A stretch of DNA of 64,000 bases from the NCBI GenBank assembly GCA_002457215.1, contig NTJZ01000009.1:1-64000 (forward strand), read 5' to 3'. The translations under genes and the position numbers were made by a program. This DNA is from OM182 bacterium MED-G28. GTDB lineage: Bacteria; Pseudomonadota; Gammaproteobacteria; Pseudomonadales; Pseudohongiellaceae. Positions 55,669 through 64,000 of this stretch are shown here, in pieces. How positions within the stretch are numbered: position 1 is the first letter of the stretch; every line of letters begins with the position of its first letter. The notes under the pieces were generated by a model, which was given only the letters and a program-made list of their open reading frames with translations, made no database searches and was not told where the DNA came from.

Positions 55669-56388
55669 ATGAGAACAATTAATATTCATAGAGCGATAAA
55701 AGTACCTGGCTTATTGGCGCTACTGATGATGGTCGGCGCAACACTCTCGAACTCTAATCGATTACTCTGGTCAGAAGTTGCTGCACAACAAACTGATTTC
55801 TCCGATGAAAAAGTTGTTCATTTGTTAGATGAGCCACGTCACCGAACTGTCCACAATGAAGGTGATTTGTATTTGTTGGATGTGCAGGTAAATCCGGGCG
55901 ATGTTTCATTTGCCCATGTACATGACCAAGCAATTCTTTTAACTACTATTCGCACTGGCAACGGTCCTGCAAACGGCCCGGTAAGATCTATCCCAGAGTA
56001 TGCCACCGAACCACTTACTCATAAGGTTTCCAATGATGGACCTGGTCTTTTACGTATTATTGCTTTTGTTAACGGAGGTTCTGGTGTTTCTGATGATGGC
56101 GATGCACCCTCCGGCATGACAACGGATCCAGATGTAGAAAATCCTTGGTTTCGTGCCTATCGCTTAGAGTTAGGCCCCGGAGAACAAACTAATGTGCAGT
56201 CCCATGATAACCACACAGTGGTTGTTCAAGCCTCAGCGGGCTTAGTCCATGTAACGCGTAACGATGGCCTGACTCGCGAGCTGGATGCAGCAGGCGAATG
56301 GGCGTGGAGAATGCCCGGCTCTTCCTTTCTAGTCCGCAATATGGGTAACTCTCCAGTAGTTGTTGCAATAAATGAGGGCCGGGAATAA
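55669..56388 (+). CDS. Exported cupin-like protein after PQQ dehydrogenase
   Basis: A 239-residue protein with an N-terminal signal or anchor. VHLLDEPRHRTVHNEGDLYLLDVQVNPGDVSFAHVHDQAILL is a cupin-like barrel with candidate ligands His in HVHDQ; a second barrel follows with LGPGEQTNVQSHDNHTVVVQ. It is therefore a bicupin with possible metal sites. The ATG at 55669 is chosen because GGAG lies seven bases ahead; in-frame TTG 55651 and ATG 55657 are alternatives. Function unknown; position suggests work with the dehydrogenase. Confidence 0.8.
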   Translation: MRTINIHRAIKVPGLLALLMMVGATLSNSNRLLWSEVAAQQTDFSDEKVVHLLDEPRHRTVHNEGDLYLLDVQVNPGDVSFAHVHDQAILLTTIRTGNGPANGPVRSIPEYATEPLTHKVSNDGPGLLRIIAFVNGGSGVSDDGDAPSGMTTDPDVENPWFRAYRLELGPGEQTNVQSHDNHTVVVQASAGLVHVTRNDGLTRELDAAGEWAWRMPGSSFLVRNMGNSPVVVAINEGRE

Positions 56389-56412
56389 AAATAAAACAGA
56401 GAGTAATTGGAT

Positions 56413-56448
56413 AAAACCTGATCACTAGAAGTGTGTTCGGGTTTTTTT
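56413..56448 (+). terminator. Rho-independent terminator after bicupin gene
   Basis: AAACCTGA (from 56414) pairs with TTCGGGTTT (one G-T pair), the inner CACT/AGTG extends it, and seven T follow at about 56442-56448. Closes the PQQ dehydrogenase/bicupin unit. Confidence 0.75.
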
Positions 56449-56498
56449 GTGTTCGATAGTCATTACTAACCGAGGTTAAAGATATTTCAGCCCCAATT

Positions 56499-56984
56499 TT
56501 GTCATGGATAGATGCAAACCTTCACCTGACACTGTATCTCATACCCCTGTTTGCCTTTGCTGAAGCCTGCATCGGTATAGGCCTATTCGTCTCGGGTGTC
56601 TTTCTAGTTGTTATCTGTTCTCTCGCCTTCGATCAACAATTGGCGAGCTTGCCGCTCATAACCTTGTTGGCATTTGTTGGAGCGCTACTGGGCGATCATG
56701 TAGGTTATTATATCGGCAAAAGTTTTGGTCCCCACTTTCATCGAATGAGCATTGTCCAGAAACGAAGAGAGGCAATTTCGAAAGCGGAAGACATGATTAA
56801 ACGCTATGGTCCATTTGCAGTTTTTGTTGGCCGCTTTATTCCAGCGATCCGCAGCTTAATACCTGCACTACTTGGTATAACAAATTTCGCTAAGGTAAAA
56901 TTTTCACTTCTAGACAGCTTGGCTTGTTTCCTATGGTCGTTAGCACTAGCGTCAATCGTGGCGGGTTTAGAAATCATTTTCTAA
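56499..56984 (+). CDS. DedA-family membrane protein
   Basis: A 161-residue membrane protein. LSWIDANLHLTLYLIPLFAFAEACIGIGLFVSG is the DedA N-terminal signature, FVGALLGDHVGYYIGKSFGP the central motif, and FAVFVGRFIPAIRSLIPALLGI carries the conserved GRF(I/V)P arginine. DedA proteins are flippase-like and support membrane lipid or proton homeostasis. Starts with TTG at 56499 (no ATG available); upstream open frame of 13 codons lacks a standard start. Shorter than the usual about 200 residues, mostly at the C-terminus. Confidence 0.88.
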   Translation: MSWIDANLHLTLYLIPLFAFAEACIGIGLFVSGVFLVVICSLAFDQQLASLPLITLLAFVGALLGDHVGYYIGKSFGPHFHRMSIVQKRREAISKAEDMIKRYGPFAVFVGRFIPAIRSLIPALLGITNFAKVKFSLLDSLACFLWSLALASIVAGLEIIF

Positions 56985-56991
56985 TCATAAA

Positions 56992-57021
56992 AAAGCCGAC
57001 AACTTCTTAACTGCCGGCTTT
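56992..57021. terminator. Bidirectional terminator between dedA-like gene and CHEGN copy 3
   Basis: AAAGCCG (56992-56998) pairs with CGGCTTT (57015-57021). A-rich bases on the left act as T tract for the minus-strand gene, and the T-rich TTTCTC serves the plus-strand gene. Confidence 0.75.
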
Positions 57022-57038
57022 CTCAGATCATGAAGTAA

Positions 57039-58073
57039 TTAGCGGCCTTCTAAATCCCAACCATTTTCCTCAGCGACTCGCGCACCACGCAGAGTATTTA
57101 ACATACCGTAATTGCCTTCATGACAGGCATACTCATAAAGCTGGCCACTGGTTTTAGTCATTGGCACAACCGCAGATATTATGTCTGTAAAGGTTGAAGG
57201 ATCATCGATGGTAAACTCATATGTCACTTCATCTAGGGCAGTCCGAGTAAATTTCTCCGTCAGTACCATATCGTAGTTTTTGCCAGTGCTGCTAAAGGTC
57301 TGACGATAACCATTAAAGTTTTTAGTTTCTACGACCAAAGTATCTCCATCCCAGTAGCCAGTAGAATCGCCAGACCATAATCTAATCTGATCATCCAATG
57401 CTGGTTTTTCGCTAATAGCTACGATACGTGCGTCGTGAATCATTTCAGTGAGGATCACAATATTGTTCCTGTCTTGCACTAGCTGCACATTGTTATTGTA
57501 TAAACTTGGAACAAACGGGGGTCCTGAATTAAAACCAACGATACATCTTTCAGATAACCCTCTATCCTCTGGGCCATCTTTGCTAATTCCGCCAACGGTG
57601 AAATAAACAGGCCTGATTTCATTGGGCGTATCAGTGATTTGATTGCCGCGCTGGACTTGTGCGCCTTCTATAGCCGCAGGGATTCTTCCATTAAAGGGGT
57701 AGACAATGTGAGATGTCCGCACATTTTCTCCTAAGCCCTGAGTCTCAAACCAAAAATCGTTATATCCTAATACCTGCGGTCCTGTCGGTAGATCTGCGTC
57801 GAGTTCTACTGCTAGGGCTGCTCGCTCATCTGCAGCACGAGCGGCTGCCTCTTGACGCGCAAGCTCTTCTTCCAATTGTTCCGGTGTTAAAAATTCCTGT
57901 TCCCCCCAGCGCTCTGGACGCTGCATCGGTGTATTCGAAGCAAAATTCCACACACCATTAAGATCAGGCTGACCCCATTCATTACGAGGAGCTTTAAAAG
58001 AAGTATTGCCTTGACTGAATGCGTTGCTAGTCAATACCAATGCGGCAACTAAAACGGGTATTCGAGACTTCAT
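57039..58073 (-). CDS. Exported protein of unknown 'CHEGN' family (copy 3 of 3)
   Basis: A 344-residue exported protein (signal peptide cut near NAFSQG). Shares the same blocks as the copies at 24593 and 42685: PRNEWGQPDLNGVWNFAS, TPMQRPERWG, SHIVYPFNGRIP, SERCIVGFNSG, EMIHDARIVAI, GDSTGYWDGDTLVVETKNFNG, DDPSTFTDIISAVVPMTK and YEYACHEGNYGMLNTLRGAR. Differences: His-Trp-Glu-Gly in the block becomes Tyr-Trp-Asp-Gly, and an insertion of charged helix follows the N-terminal block. The start at 58073 is set by AGAGG seven bases upstream. Stands alone, convergent with the DedA gene. Confidence 0.82.
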   Translation of the reverse strand: MKSRIPVLVAALVLTSNAFSQGNTSFKAPRNEWGQPDLNGVWNFASNTPMQRPERWGEQEFLTPEQLEEELARQEAAARAADERAALAVELDADLPTGPQVLGYNDFWFETQGLGENVRTSHIVYPFNGRIPAAIEGAQVQRGNQITDTPNEIRPVYFTVGGISKDGPEDRGLSERCIVGFNSGPPFVPSLYNNNVQLVQDRNNIVILTEMIHDARIVAISEKPALDDQIRLWSGDSTGYWDGDTLVVETKNFNGYRQTFSSTGKNYDMVLTEKFTRTALDEVTYEFTIDDPSTFTDIISAVVPMTKTSGQLYEYACHEGNYGMLNTLRGARVAEENGWDLEGR

Positions 58074-58290
58074 AAATAGACCTCTTTGATAAATTCTAAG
58101 CATTTGTAGTAAAAATTAGCTACACACTACGGTAAAAGCTAGCGAGAGTAGAATCAATCAAATTTCCTAAACATTTTGTAACGAAAATACCTATGTATAG
58201 TTCTAAATAACACTTAGAACAGGGTGATTTATTGCACTTCGATAGCACCTTGCTTATGCTAGGAAACGTAAATTAAGACGAGTTAAGACT

Positions 58291-60699
58291 ATGGCATATA
58301 CACTAATTGGTAAGGATTTCATTCCTCCAGATGTCCACGGCAAAGTCACCGGTAAAGCCAAATATGCCGAAGATTTCAAGGTAGAGGGTATGCTCTATGC
58401 CAGGTTACTCACGAGCCCAATCCCCCATGCACGTATCGTGCGTCTGGATGTTTCTAAAGCCTTGCAAATGGAAGGAGTAGTCGCGGTGTTAACTGCCGAT
58501 GACGTGCCAGAGATGCCAAATCTCGGTAACCCAATATTGACCAATGAACCGGCTTATGTTGGGGATCCGATTCTCGCAGTCGCTGCCATTGACGAACAGA
58601 CTGCTGAAGATGCAATCGAAGCAATCGATTTCATCTTCGAACCGCTTCCCTTTGTTGTAGACCCCCTTAAAAGCCTTCAACCAGGGGGCCCACATGCCCG
58701 AGTCCAAGGCAATGTAGGAAATTCAACGATGCGAGAAGAATTCAGGTCAATTCATTGGACTGACGATGAGTTTGCCTCCCTTGCAAATAATCAACTTCCG
58801 CAAGGAGAAGCAGCGCGAGAGTGGACAGTTGGAGATTTGGAAGCAGGTTTCGATCAAGCTGACTATATTTTAGACGAGAGTTTTGTCACTGCTAGCTATT
58901 CACATAACTCCATGGAACCGCGCTCTGCTATGGCTTATTGGGAAAATGGCAAGTGTTTCCTTTACGGCTCCAGCCAAAGTCAGAGTTTTCCCGTTCCTGG
59001 TTTAGCTGCCTATATCGGAATTGAGCCGGAGAACTTGGTGTTCGTTGCAGAATTTTGTGGCGGTGGCTTCGGTTCTAAAGGGGGACCCTATCCAACCATG
59101 ACTATTCCTGCTCATTTGTCTCGACTTACAGGTCGACCAGTGATGCTGCGTATTAGTCGAGAGGAGGAATACTACATCGGCTCTGCACGACATGGTTTCC
59201 AGGGTCGAGCAAAAATGGGATTTAGAGAGGATGGCCGCATTACGGCGATAGACCTCTATATCGTTCAAGACAACGGTGCTAATGCAGGTTTCTCAGACTG
59301 GCTTTCCGCTGGAGATGCCGTCTCACTAGTTTACCAGCCGGGAGCAATGCGCTTTCGCGGAATTCCAGTATTTACTAATACACCATTTAAAGGGCCTCAG
59401 CGCGGCCCTGGACAAAATCAGGTTCACTCAGCTATAGAACCATTGTTAGACAAAGCTGCCAGAGAATTGGGCATTGACCCACTGACTATTCGACAAATCA
59501 ATGCTCCTCAGAGCGAAGATACTTACGGAGCTAATGCGAGCTCACTCACCAGCTCTCATATGTCAGAAGCCTTAAAGCGCGGCGCTGAGCAATTCGATTG
59601 GGAAGGCAGGCGCGCGCAGAGCGGTCAACGCAATGGCAACAAAGTTATCGGTCTAGGTGTCGGGCAGGCATACCACTCTGCCGGCAGTAATGGTTTTGAT
59701 GGCTTAGTGCGCATTACTCCAGAGGGCAAGCTTCACATACACACCGGTGTGGGCAATTTGGGAACTTATTCTCATACAGGAACCTCTCGAGTCGCCGCCG
59801 AAGTATTAAAATGTGATTGGAATAATTGTGTGATAGAACGGGGAGACAGCCGCCGGCATTTACCCTGGAACCTGGGCCAATTTGGTAGCAATACTTCTTT
59901 TACAATGACCCGCACCAATTATGTAGCAGCACTAGACGCCTTAGAAAAATTGCTAGAAATTGCCTCCATTGAATTGGGAGGCTCTCCAGAAGACTATGGT
60001 ATTGGGGAAGAGCGTGTTTTTCGCAAAGACAACCCTTCTTCTTTTATCAGTTATGGAGATGCGGCTACTAAGGCAATCGAGCTCGGCGGGAAATATTCTG
60101 GTCAAAGCGTCCCTGAAGACATTAATGCTATGACCAGTCGATCGGTCGCTGCGCTTGCAGGTACTGGACTAATCGGGGTTGCAAAAGATAATTTAGAGAA
60201 AGAAGGCACCGTACCTGCTCTCGCTGCTGGCTTTGTAAAGATCGAATTAGATCTCGAAACTGGCAAGTTTGATATTTTAGACTATCTTGGTGTCGCCGAC
60301 TGCGGCACCGTCATTCATCCGCGAGGACTGGAGATTCAAGTGAAGAGTGCTGCGGTAATGGGATTCGGTATGGCAGGATTTGAGCGCCATGCCTACGATC
60401 CGCAGAACGGACTGCCTGCAGCGACAGGCCTCCATAATGCCAAACTTCCAAGCTATCTCGATGTACCCTCACCACTAGATTGGGCCGCTACGAATATTCC
60501 TGACCCACAAAACCCAGTTGGCGCAAAGGGCGTGGGTGAACCGATTCAAGGGTGTGCAACCGCTGCATTATTATGCGCAATTTCCGATGCGCTAGATGGC
60601 CACGTGTTTAATCGGGTGCCTGTTACCGCAGATATGATTGTTAATGCTGCGAGTGGCAGGGAACAATCTCATAGCCCTTTAGACACAAATACCACTTAG
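58291..60699 (+). CDS. Xanthine-dehydrogenase-family molybdopterin-binding large subunit
   Basis: An 802-residue cytosolic molybdenum hydroxylase subunit. VTGKAKYAEDF at the start, GGGFGSKGG (257-265) and the loop PFKGPQRGPGQNQ contact the cofactor; AKGVGEPIQGC near the end carries the conserved base-providing Glu. An insertion of about 40 residues (140-180) separates the first and second domains. The small iron-sulfur and FAD subunits that normally accompany it are not adjacent, so they lie outside the window or the gene works with distant partners. Such enzymes hydroxylate purines, aldehydes or N-heteroaromatics. Confidence 0.92.
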   Translation: MAYTLIGKDFIPPDVHGKVTGKAKYAEDFKVEGMLYARLLTSPIPHARIVRLDVSKALQMEGVVAVLTADDVPEMPNLGNPILTNEPAYVGDPILAVAAIDEQTAEDAIEAIDFIFEPLPFVVDPLKSLQPGGPHARVQGNVGNSTMREEFRSIHWTDDEFASLANNQLPQGEAAREWTVGDLEAGFDQADYILDESFVTASYSHNSMEPRSAMAYWENGKCFLYGSSQSQSFPVPGLAAYIGIEPENLVFVAEFCGGGFGSKGGPYPTMTIPAHLSRLTGRPVMLRISREEEYYIGSARHGFQGRAKMGFREDGRITAIDLYIVQDNGANAGFSDWLSAGDAVSLVYQPGAMRFRGIPVFTNTPFKGPQRGPGQNQVHSAIEPLLDKAARELGIDPLTIRQINAPQSEDTYGANASSLTSSHMSEALKRGAEQFDWEGRRAQSGQRNGNKVIGLGVGQAYHSAGSNGFDGLVRITPEGKLHIHTGVGNLGTYSHTGTSRVAAEVLKCDWNNCVIERGDSRRHLPWNLGQFGSNTSFTMTRTNYVAALDALEKLLEIASIELGGSPEDYGIGEERVFRKDNPSSFISYGDAATKAIELGGKYSGQSVPEDINAMTSRSVAALAGTGLIGVAKDNLEKEGTVPALAAGFVKIELDLETGKFDILDYLGVADCGTVIHPRGLEIQVKSAAVMGFGMAGFERHAYDPQNGLPAATGLHNAKLPSYLDVPSPLDWAATNIPDPQNPVGAKGVGEPIQGCATAALLCAISDALDGHVFNRVPVTADMIVNAASGREQSHSPLDTNTT

Positions 60700-60720
60700 T
60701 TAACTTGTCAATCTTCAAGT

Positions 60721-61197
60721 CTACTCTTCAGGAACGTTGAAAACTTCTACCATATAGTTTTGGTAAGGTCCTTCTGCTAAAAAATTATTGAATATTTCAT
60801 GCAACAAATTAATCGAAGTCTTAGCGGCGTCTTCGGCATCATCCGAATGAAAACCAATGATTACCGACACGTTTCCTTGTCGATTCTTACACTGAAATAT
60901 GAACCTCTCATTGTCTAACCGTCGATGAACAGGAATTAATTTATTGCAACGACTACTTAAAAATCCGCGAAAGTCTTTGTCCATAAATGAGCGAAATGGA
61001 ATTGATGGCAAGACGTTTTTTAATTCAAGCTCACACTTATCGGTATTCAATCGAATAAAAAAAGGTTTTTCTGTAAGCCAATTAAATCGAAATTCAGCAT
61101 TATTCTCATTAGGTGTCAAAGCACTAAAATTTTGAAAAATGCCCCGATCAGCATATCCCTGCAGCGCAGATTTTACTGCTGAATAAATTTCATGCAT
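60721..61197 (-). CDS. Unknown cytoplasmic protein
   Basis: A 158-residue protein without signal or membrane segment. AEFRFNWLTEKPFFIRLNTDKCELELKNVLPSIP and FMDKDFRGFLSSRC look like a mixed alpha/beta domain; several aromatic and Arg/Lys residues follow (PVHRRLDNERFIFQCKNRQGNVSVIIGF). No family recognised, but the amino-acid pattern, length and clean frame support a real gene. It is 35 bases downstream of the TPP-enzyme gene on the same strand and may be the last gene of that unit. Confidence 0.75.
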   Translation of the reverse strand: MHEIYSAVKSALQGYADRGIFQNFSALTPNENNAEFRFNWLTEKPFFIRLNTDKCELELKNVLPSIPFRSFMDKDFRGFLSSRCNKLIPVHRRLDNERFIFQCKNRQGNVSVIIGFHSDDAEDAAKTSINLLHEIFNNFLAEGPYQNYMVEVFNVPEE

Positions 61198-61232
61198 TTT
61201 TTAATACCGGGTAATACTTGAAAATAAAGGGC

Positions 61233-63239
61233 TTATTTATAATAAGCCAAAGCACCAGGAGCAAAATGACGAGGCATTGATGGTGGATATTGATTCGTCC
61301 AAAATTCCTTCTTACCTTGACAATTAATTAAAGTTGAAATCCCTTCTTCCGAAGCCAACTTATAGCTTCTTTCTAAGGCTGGTGTCATTTGCTCAGGACT
61401 GGTTACATATTCACCATTACAGCCTAGAGCTTCTGCAATCTTTTCATAGCGTAAATTTTCTTGGAATAGATACATGTGTTGAGCTCGAACAGCCCCTCGC
61501 CCGCCGCCAGAAGTCCAAACTCCCCAGGCATTATTGTTATAAACAATCATGATTGCTGGTATGCGATATTTGCCTAAAGTCTCAAATTCCATGATTGAGT
61601 AGGCTGCGCCAGCATCTCCTGTAACACCTACAATTGGAGCACCCTTATATGGTGCCTGGGGGCCCACTCCATTCTGCACCGCTGCGCCAACGCCAACCGC
61701 ATAGCCAATATCAGGGCCAATTGCCCCATATTGATAGGCGCCATTGCAGATCTGCCCTGGGCGGAAGGCTCTCAGGTAACGCCGCGTATAACGACCGATC
61801 CCATAGCCTCCAGAAACCACTGTTGTTTGATCAGGCGCGATATCACCTTCGTATAAAAAGTCATGTAAATGTTTACCAATAACTGCCGGATGAATAGACT
61901 CAGTTTCAGCACTGTATTTCAATCCTAGGTTATAATATTCATCGCTCTGATCATCAAAAACTTTTCGCGCTGCTGCTAATTCGTCACGCCAACTCTGTCG
62001 ATTACGAGATGGCAACGCATCTTCCAGAGCTTCTAAAGCCGCCTTCTCAGAACTAACTATGCCTAGATCGATAGGCACATTGCGCCCGATATCTGTGGCA
62101 TCGGGATCAATTCGAATCCACTTAGCGTCGGGACCAAATGCGAATTCACCAATGGAAGGCATACAATATTGACCAACTAGAATTACTAGGTCGGCACTGC
62201 GCACAGCATCAAGACCAGTGCTAGCAGATAATTCATGGCCGTCTGAAAAATGCCCGCGCATAGGAGCGGACTCAGTGACGGCAATATCATTTTTTTCTGC
62301 AACTCGTAATAGTGCCTCCCAAGCTTTGTCATAAAAGACACCGGTGCTAGCGACAATCATTGGCCGTTCGGCGCGCTGAATCATTTCAACTGCACGGGTA
62401 ATATCAGCAGGATTAGGATGCGCTTTTGATTCGGTACGATATCGAGTCTTATCATAATAGTATTGGAGCTCTCCGGGCTCTTCGAATCTTGCCCGAGAAA
62501 TTTCACCAGGGAAGTCCAAATGCACGGGCTTAGGAATACCAGTTTTTAATTGCCGAAAAGCGTAAGCGGCATATTCATAAATTCGATTAGGCGTTATTAG
62601 ACGCTTGCCCCATTTTTTTAATCCGTCAGTTTGTGATTGCTGATATGCGGTTTGAATCCCATGCTCAGTATCGTCTTCACCAATTGTTTTATTACTAGCG
62701 ATAACAAGTAAAGGAGTGCGGGACGAGTTAGCCGCACCAATATTCATAATCATATTTGTGAAGCCTGGGCCTTCAGTTCCAGAAGTAGCAGCGACTTCAC
62801 CAGTTACTCGACTAAAACCATCAGCAGCTGAAGTCATGTTGCCTTCACAACGCCCTCCATAAGAAGGAATTCCTTCCGCAGCGATAGCATTAATCATATT
62901 GTAGTTACCAGGGCAGCAAAAAAAACCTGCTACGCCCTCGTCACTCATAAATTTTGCGAACACTTCTGCCCCGCTCATAGGAAAATTTGCCGGTTTTACT
63001 GCTTCTGCTAGGGTCCGAGGGATTTCTTCTGGAATTTTTATGTCTGTCGCATCAGCTTGATGAGCTTCGCTGGATTCCGGTTTTAGCATTGCCGCTGCAC
63101 CAGCCCCTGCTAGCGCCGTACTTTTAATAAAACTCCGGCGAGAAACTATTTTCTCACTCTCCTTATTTTCATTTTCTGGACTCACAACACTCTTACTATC
63201 TACTATTTTTGTTTGAGGTTGTTCTGTTTGCTTCGTCAT
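61233..63239 (-). CDS. Tat-exported thiamine-diphosphate-dependent enzyme, acetolactate-synthase-like
   Basis: A 668-residue protein. A Tat signal with long n-region (SRRSFIK at 33-39, Ala-rich core to about 52) precedes the three-domain TPP fold. The PYR domain starts [16 protein letters not shown], with catalytic Glu132 in GGRCEGN. The middle domain runs from about 280 to 405. The PP domain has the cofactor motif GDAGAA...NNNAWG (541-573). Family members (acetolactate synthase, oxalyl-CoA decarboxylase, benzoylformate decarboxylase, pyruvate oxidase) are cytosolic, so export is unusual. GAGGA precedes the ATG. The gene upstream on the strand, 56 bases away, is a cytochrome c. Substrate unknown. 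Confidence 0.88.
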   Translation of the reverse strand: MTKQTEQPQTKIVDSKSVVSPENENKESEKIVSRRSFIKSTALAGAGAAAMLKPESSEAHQADATDIKIPEEIPRTLAEAVKPANFPMSGAEVFAKFMSDEGVAGFFCCPGNYNMINAIAAEGIPSYGGRCEGNMTSAADGFSRVTGEVAATSGTEGPGFTNMIMNIGAANSSRTPLLVIASNKTIGEDDTEHGIQTAYQQSQTDGLKKWGKRLITPNRIYEYAAYAFRQLKTGIPKPVHLDFPGEISRARFEEPGELQYYYDKTRYRTESKAHPNPADITRAVEMIQRAERPMIVASTGVFYDKAWEALLRVAEKNDIAVTESAPMRGHFSDGHELSASTGLDAVRSADLVILVGQYCMPSIGEFAFGPDAKWIRIDPDATDIGRNVPIDLGIVSSEKAALEALEDALPSRNRQSWRDELAAARKVFDDQSDEYYNLGLKYSAETESIHPAVIGKHLHDFLYEGDIAPDQTTVVSGGYGIGRYTRRYLRAFRPGQICNGAYQYGAIGPDIGYAVGVGAAVQNGVGPQAPYKGAPIVGVTGDAGAAYSIMEFETLGKYRIPAIMIVYNNNAWGVWTSGGGRGAVRAQHMYLFQENLRYEKIAEALGCNGEYVTSPEQMTPALERSYKLASEEGISTLINCQGKKEFWTNQYPPSMPRHFAPGALAYYK

Positions 63240-63295
63240 TCTAGTTTCCTCAATAGTTATTCTTTTGAATTTTTTCTTCTCTTCTTCTTTTGTAA

Positions 63296-63703
63296 TTAGT
63301 CTTGTGTGGGGCGATTTTCTCTTGGCCCGATATTAAGCACATGAGCGACAATCTGCCAAATCGTTTTATCTTCTAAGCTGTCACTGAATGGAGGCATCTC
63401 CAAACCTGCACCAAACTTAATACTGCGAAAAATGTGCAAGGGAGTTACTCCGTAGAACCACGTGTCAGGCGCGGTTAAATCTGCCGCAATAAAATCAATA
63501 TTTGCCAAAGCTCTACCGTCGGCGTCATGGCATTGTTGGCAATTAATCAGATAATGACTCTTACCAACTGCAGCTGCTGATTTAGACTTAATCATAGGAT
63601 CCGCTTTATCTGGCATGCCTTCTTGCGCTAAAACTACTTGTCCAAGAAGCACACAAATCAAACCTACAAGAAATTTGCTTAAACGACGATTTTGCTGATT
63701 CAT
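63296..63703 (-). CDS. c-type cytochrome paired with TPP enzyme
   Basis: A 135-residue protein with signal peptide (cut at VLAQE) and one cytochrome c domain: heme motif CQQCH followed by [12 protein letters not shown], a central part [18 protein letters not shown], and candidate Met ligand in LEMPPFSD. The end [12 protein letters not shown] is the usual last helix. It is 56 bases upstream of the TPP-enzyme gene and shares its strand; they look like one operon, suggesting electron transfer from the enzyme to this cytochrome. Confidence 0.9.
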   Translation of the reverse strand: MNQQNRRLSKFLVGLICVLLGQVVLAQEGMPDKADPMIKSKSAAAVGKSHYLINCQQCHDADGRALANIDFIAADLTAPDTWFYGVTPLHIFRSIKFGAGLEMPPFSDSLEDKTIWQIVAHVLNIGPRENRPTQD

Positions 63704-63894
63704 TTTTAATTGAGACTTCGCTATTAATAGGTTGGAAATTCTACTGCGATAGTGTATTGGGAAACGTTATTTCAGACCAGCGTAATCTCAATTTTGCAAG
63801 CTTCAAGAGTGCCCTCTCTTTAGTTTTTCATAATTTTGCGCCCTTTTAATGTAAGAAAAAATTACCAGAGCCCGATAATTTATAGAACGAGCAC

Positions 63895-64000
63895 TCAATT
63901 TGCTTCTTCGCCCATTAAGATCAGTGTTAGACTGACCGATTGAAAAAGAACTAAACCCATAAAAACAAAGACTTGGAATTCGTTTCGCTCAATACATGTC
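63895..64000 (-). CDS. Possible C-terminal end of a membrane protein running off window
   Basis: One minus-strand frame is open from the right edge for 34 codons to the stop at 63895-63897 and encodes NEFQVFVFMGLVLFQSVSLT with the end LILMGEEAN, like a final membrane helix. The two other minus frames close quickly. A frame of this length can be chance, so it is tentative. The 191 bases between it and the cytochrome gene hold no other candidate. Confidence 0.3.
   Translation of the reverse strand, partial: TCIERNEFQVFVFMGLVLFQSVSLTLILMGEEAN

Noticed and set aside
1..64000. Mobile element, prophage, CRISPR or defence island
   Set aside because: No transposase, integrase, phage structural, Cas or restriction gene and no regularly spaced repeats; RecQ and RdgC here are ordinary housekeeping copies.

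Overview
The window looks like chromosomal DNA from a free-living, probably marine, aerobic gammaproteobacterium. Base composition is moderate (low to mid 40s % GC by eye, not computed). Housekeeping genes are rimO, recQ and rdgC; RdgC is largely confined to beta/gamma-proteobacteria. The rest is dominated by exported proteins: PQQ dehydrogenases, c-type cytochromes, lipoproteins, Tat substrates, esterases and cupins. This is the profile of an oligotrophic OM182/SAR92-like heterotroph, but that placement is inference. I saw no tRNA, rRNA, CRISPR array, insertion sequence, integrase or phage gene.

Layout. 1-2364: minus-strand pair of a di-heme-motif cytochrome c and a PQQ dehydrogenase cut by the left edge. 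2468-6536: cupin, a beta-helix lipoprotein overlapping an SO2930-type diheme cytochrome, and an orphan TAXI-type binding lipoprotein. 6601-9703: D-amino-acid group (VanX-like dipeptidase, a 36-residue membrane ORF, Asp/Glu-type racemase, Tat-exported D-threonine-aldolase-like enzyme). 9866-14176: TauD-type dioxygenase, acyl-CoA ligase, rimO. 14200-19745: fasciclin protein, SDR, DUF1761, M20 hydrolase, unknown exported protein, dienoyl-CoA-isomerase-like crotonase. 19866-25597: propeller-like protein, DUF1295, tannase-like esterase, PhyH-type dioxygenase and the first of three paralogues of an unknown exported family ('CHEGN' family here). 25654-29987: rdgC, PD40 propeller, carboxyltransferase, lipoprotein.

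30084-35407 is a minus-strand run: histone-deacetylase-like hydrolase, carboxylesterase, soluble PQQ sugar dehydrogenase, DUF3500 protein and, overlapping the DUF3500 start by ATGA, a previously uncalled 48-codon ORF. 35450-40973: quinone oxidoreductase, PHB-depolymerase-like esterase overlapping a DUF1080 protein, an ABC membrane domain without ATPase, and a circularly permuted D-amino-acid oxidase overlapping an unknown exported protein. 41291-43680: cytochrome c/copper-monooxygenase fusion plus the second CHEGN paralogue. 43886-48711: NosR-like protein, then a PQQ dehydrogenase overlapping its cytochrome c. 48747-56984: recQ, small membrane protein, amidohydrolase, esterase, third full PQQ dehydrogenase with a cupin protein, DedA protein. 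57039-63703: third CHEGN paralogue, a lone molybdopterin hydroxylase subunit, an unknown protein, and a Tat-targeted thiamine-diphosphate enzyme preceded by a cytochrome c.

Theme: oxidation of small organic substrates in the periplasm. PQQ, copper, flavin and possibly TPP enzymes sit beside c-type cytochromes, while ligase, crotonase and carboxyltransferase genes would process acyl-CoA products inside the cell. The least ordinary items are the permuted D-amino-acid oxidase, the exported TPP enzyme with a cytochrome, the cytochrome-copper monooxygenase fusion, the three-copy CHEGN family, and several small ORFs that overlap or abut larger genes.
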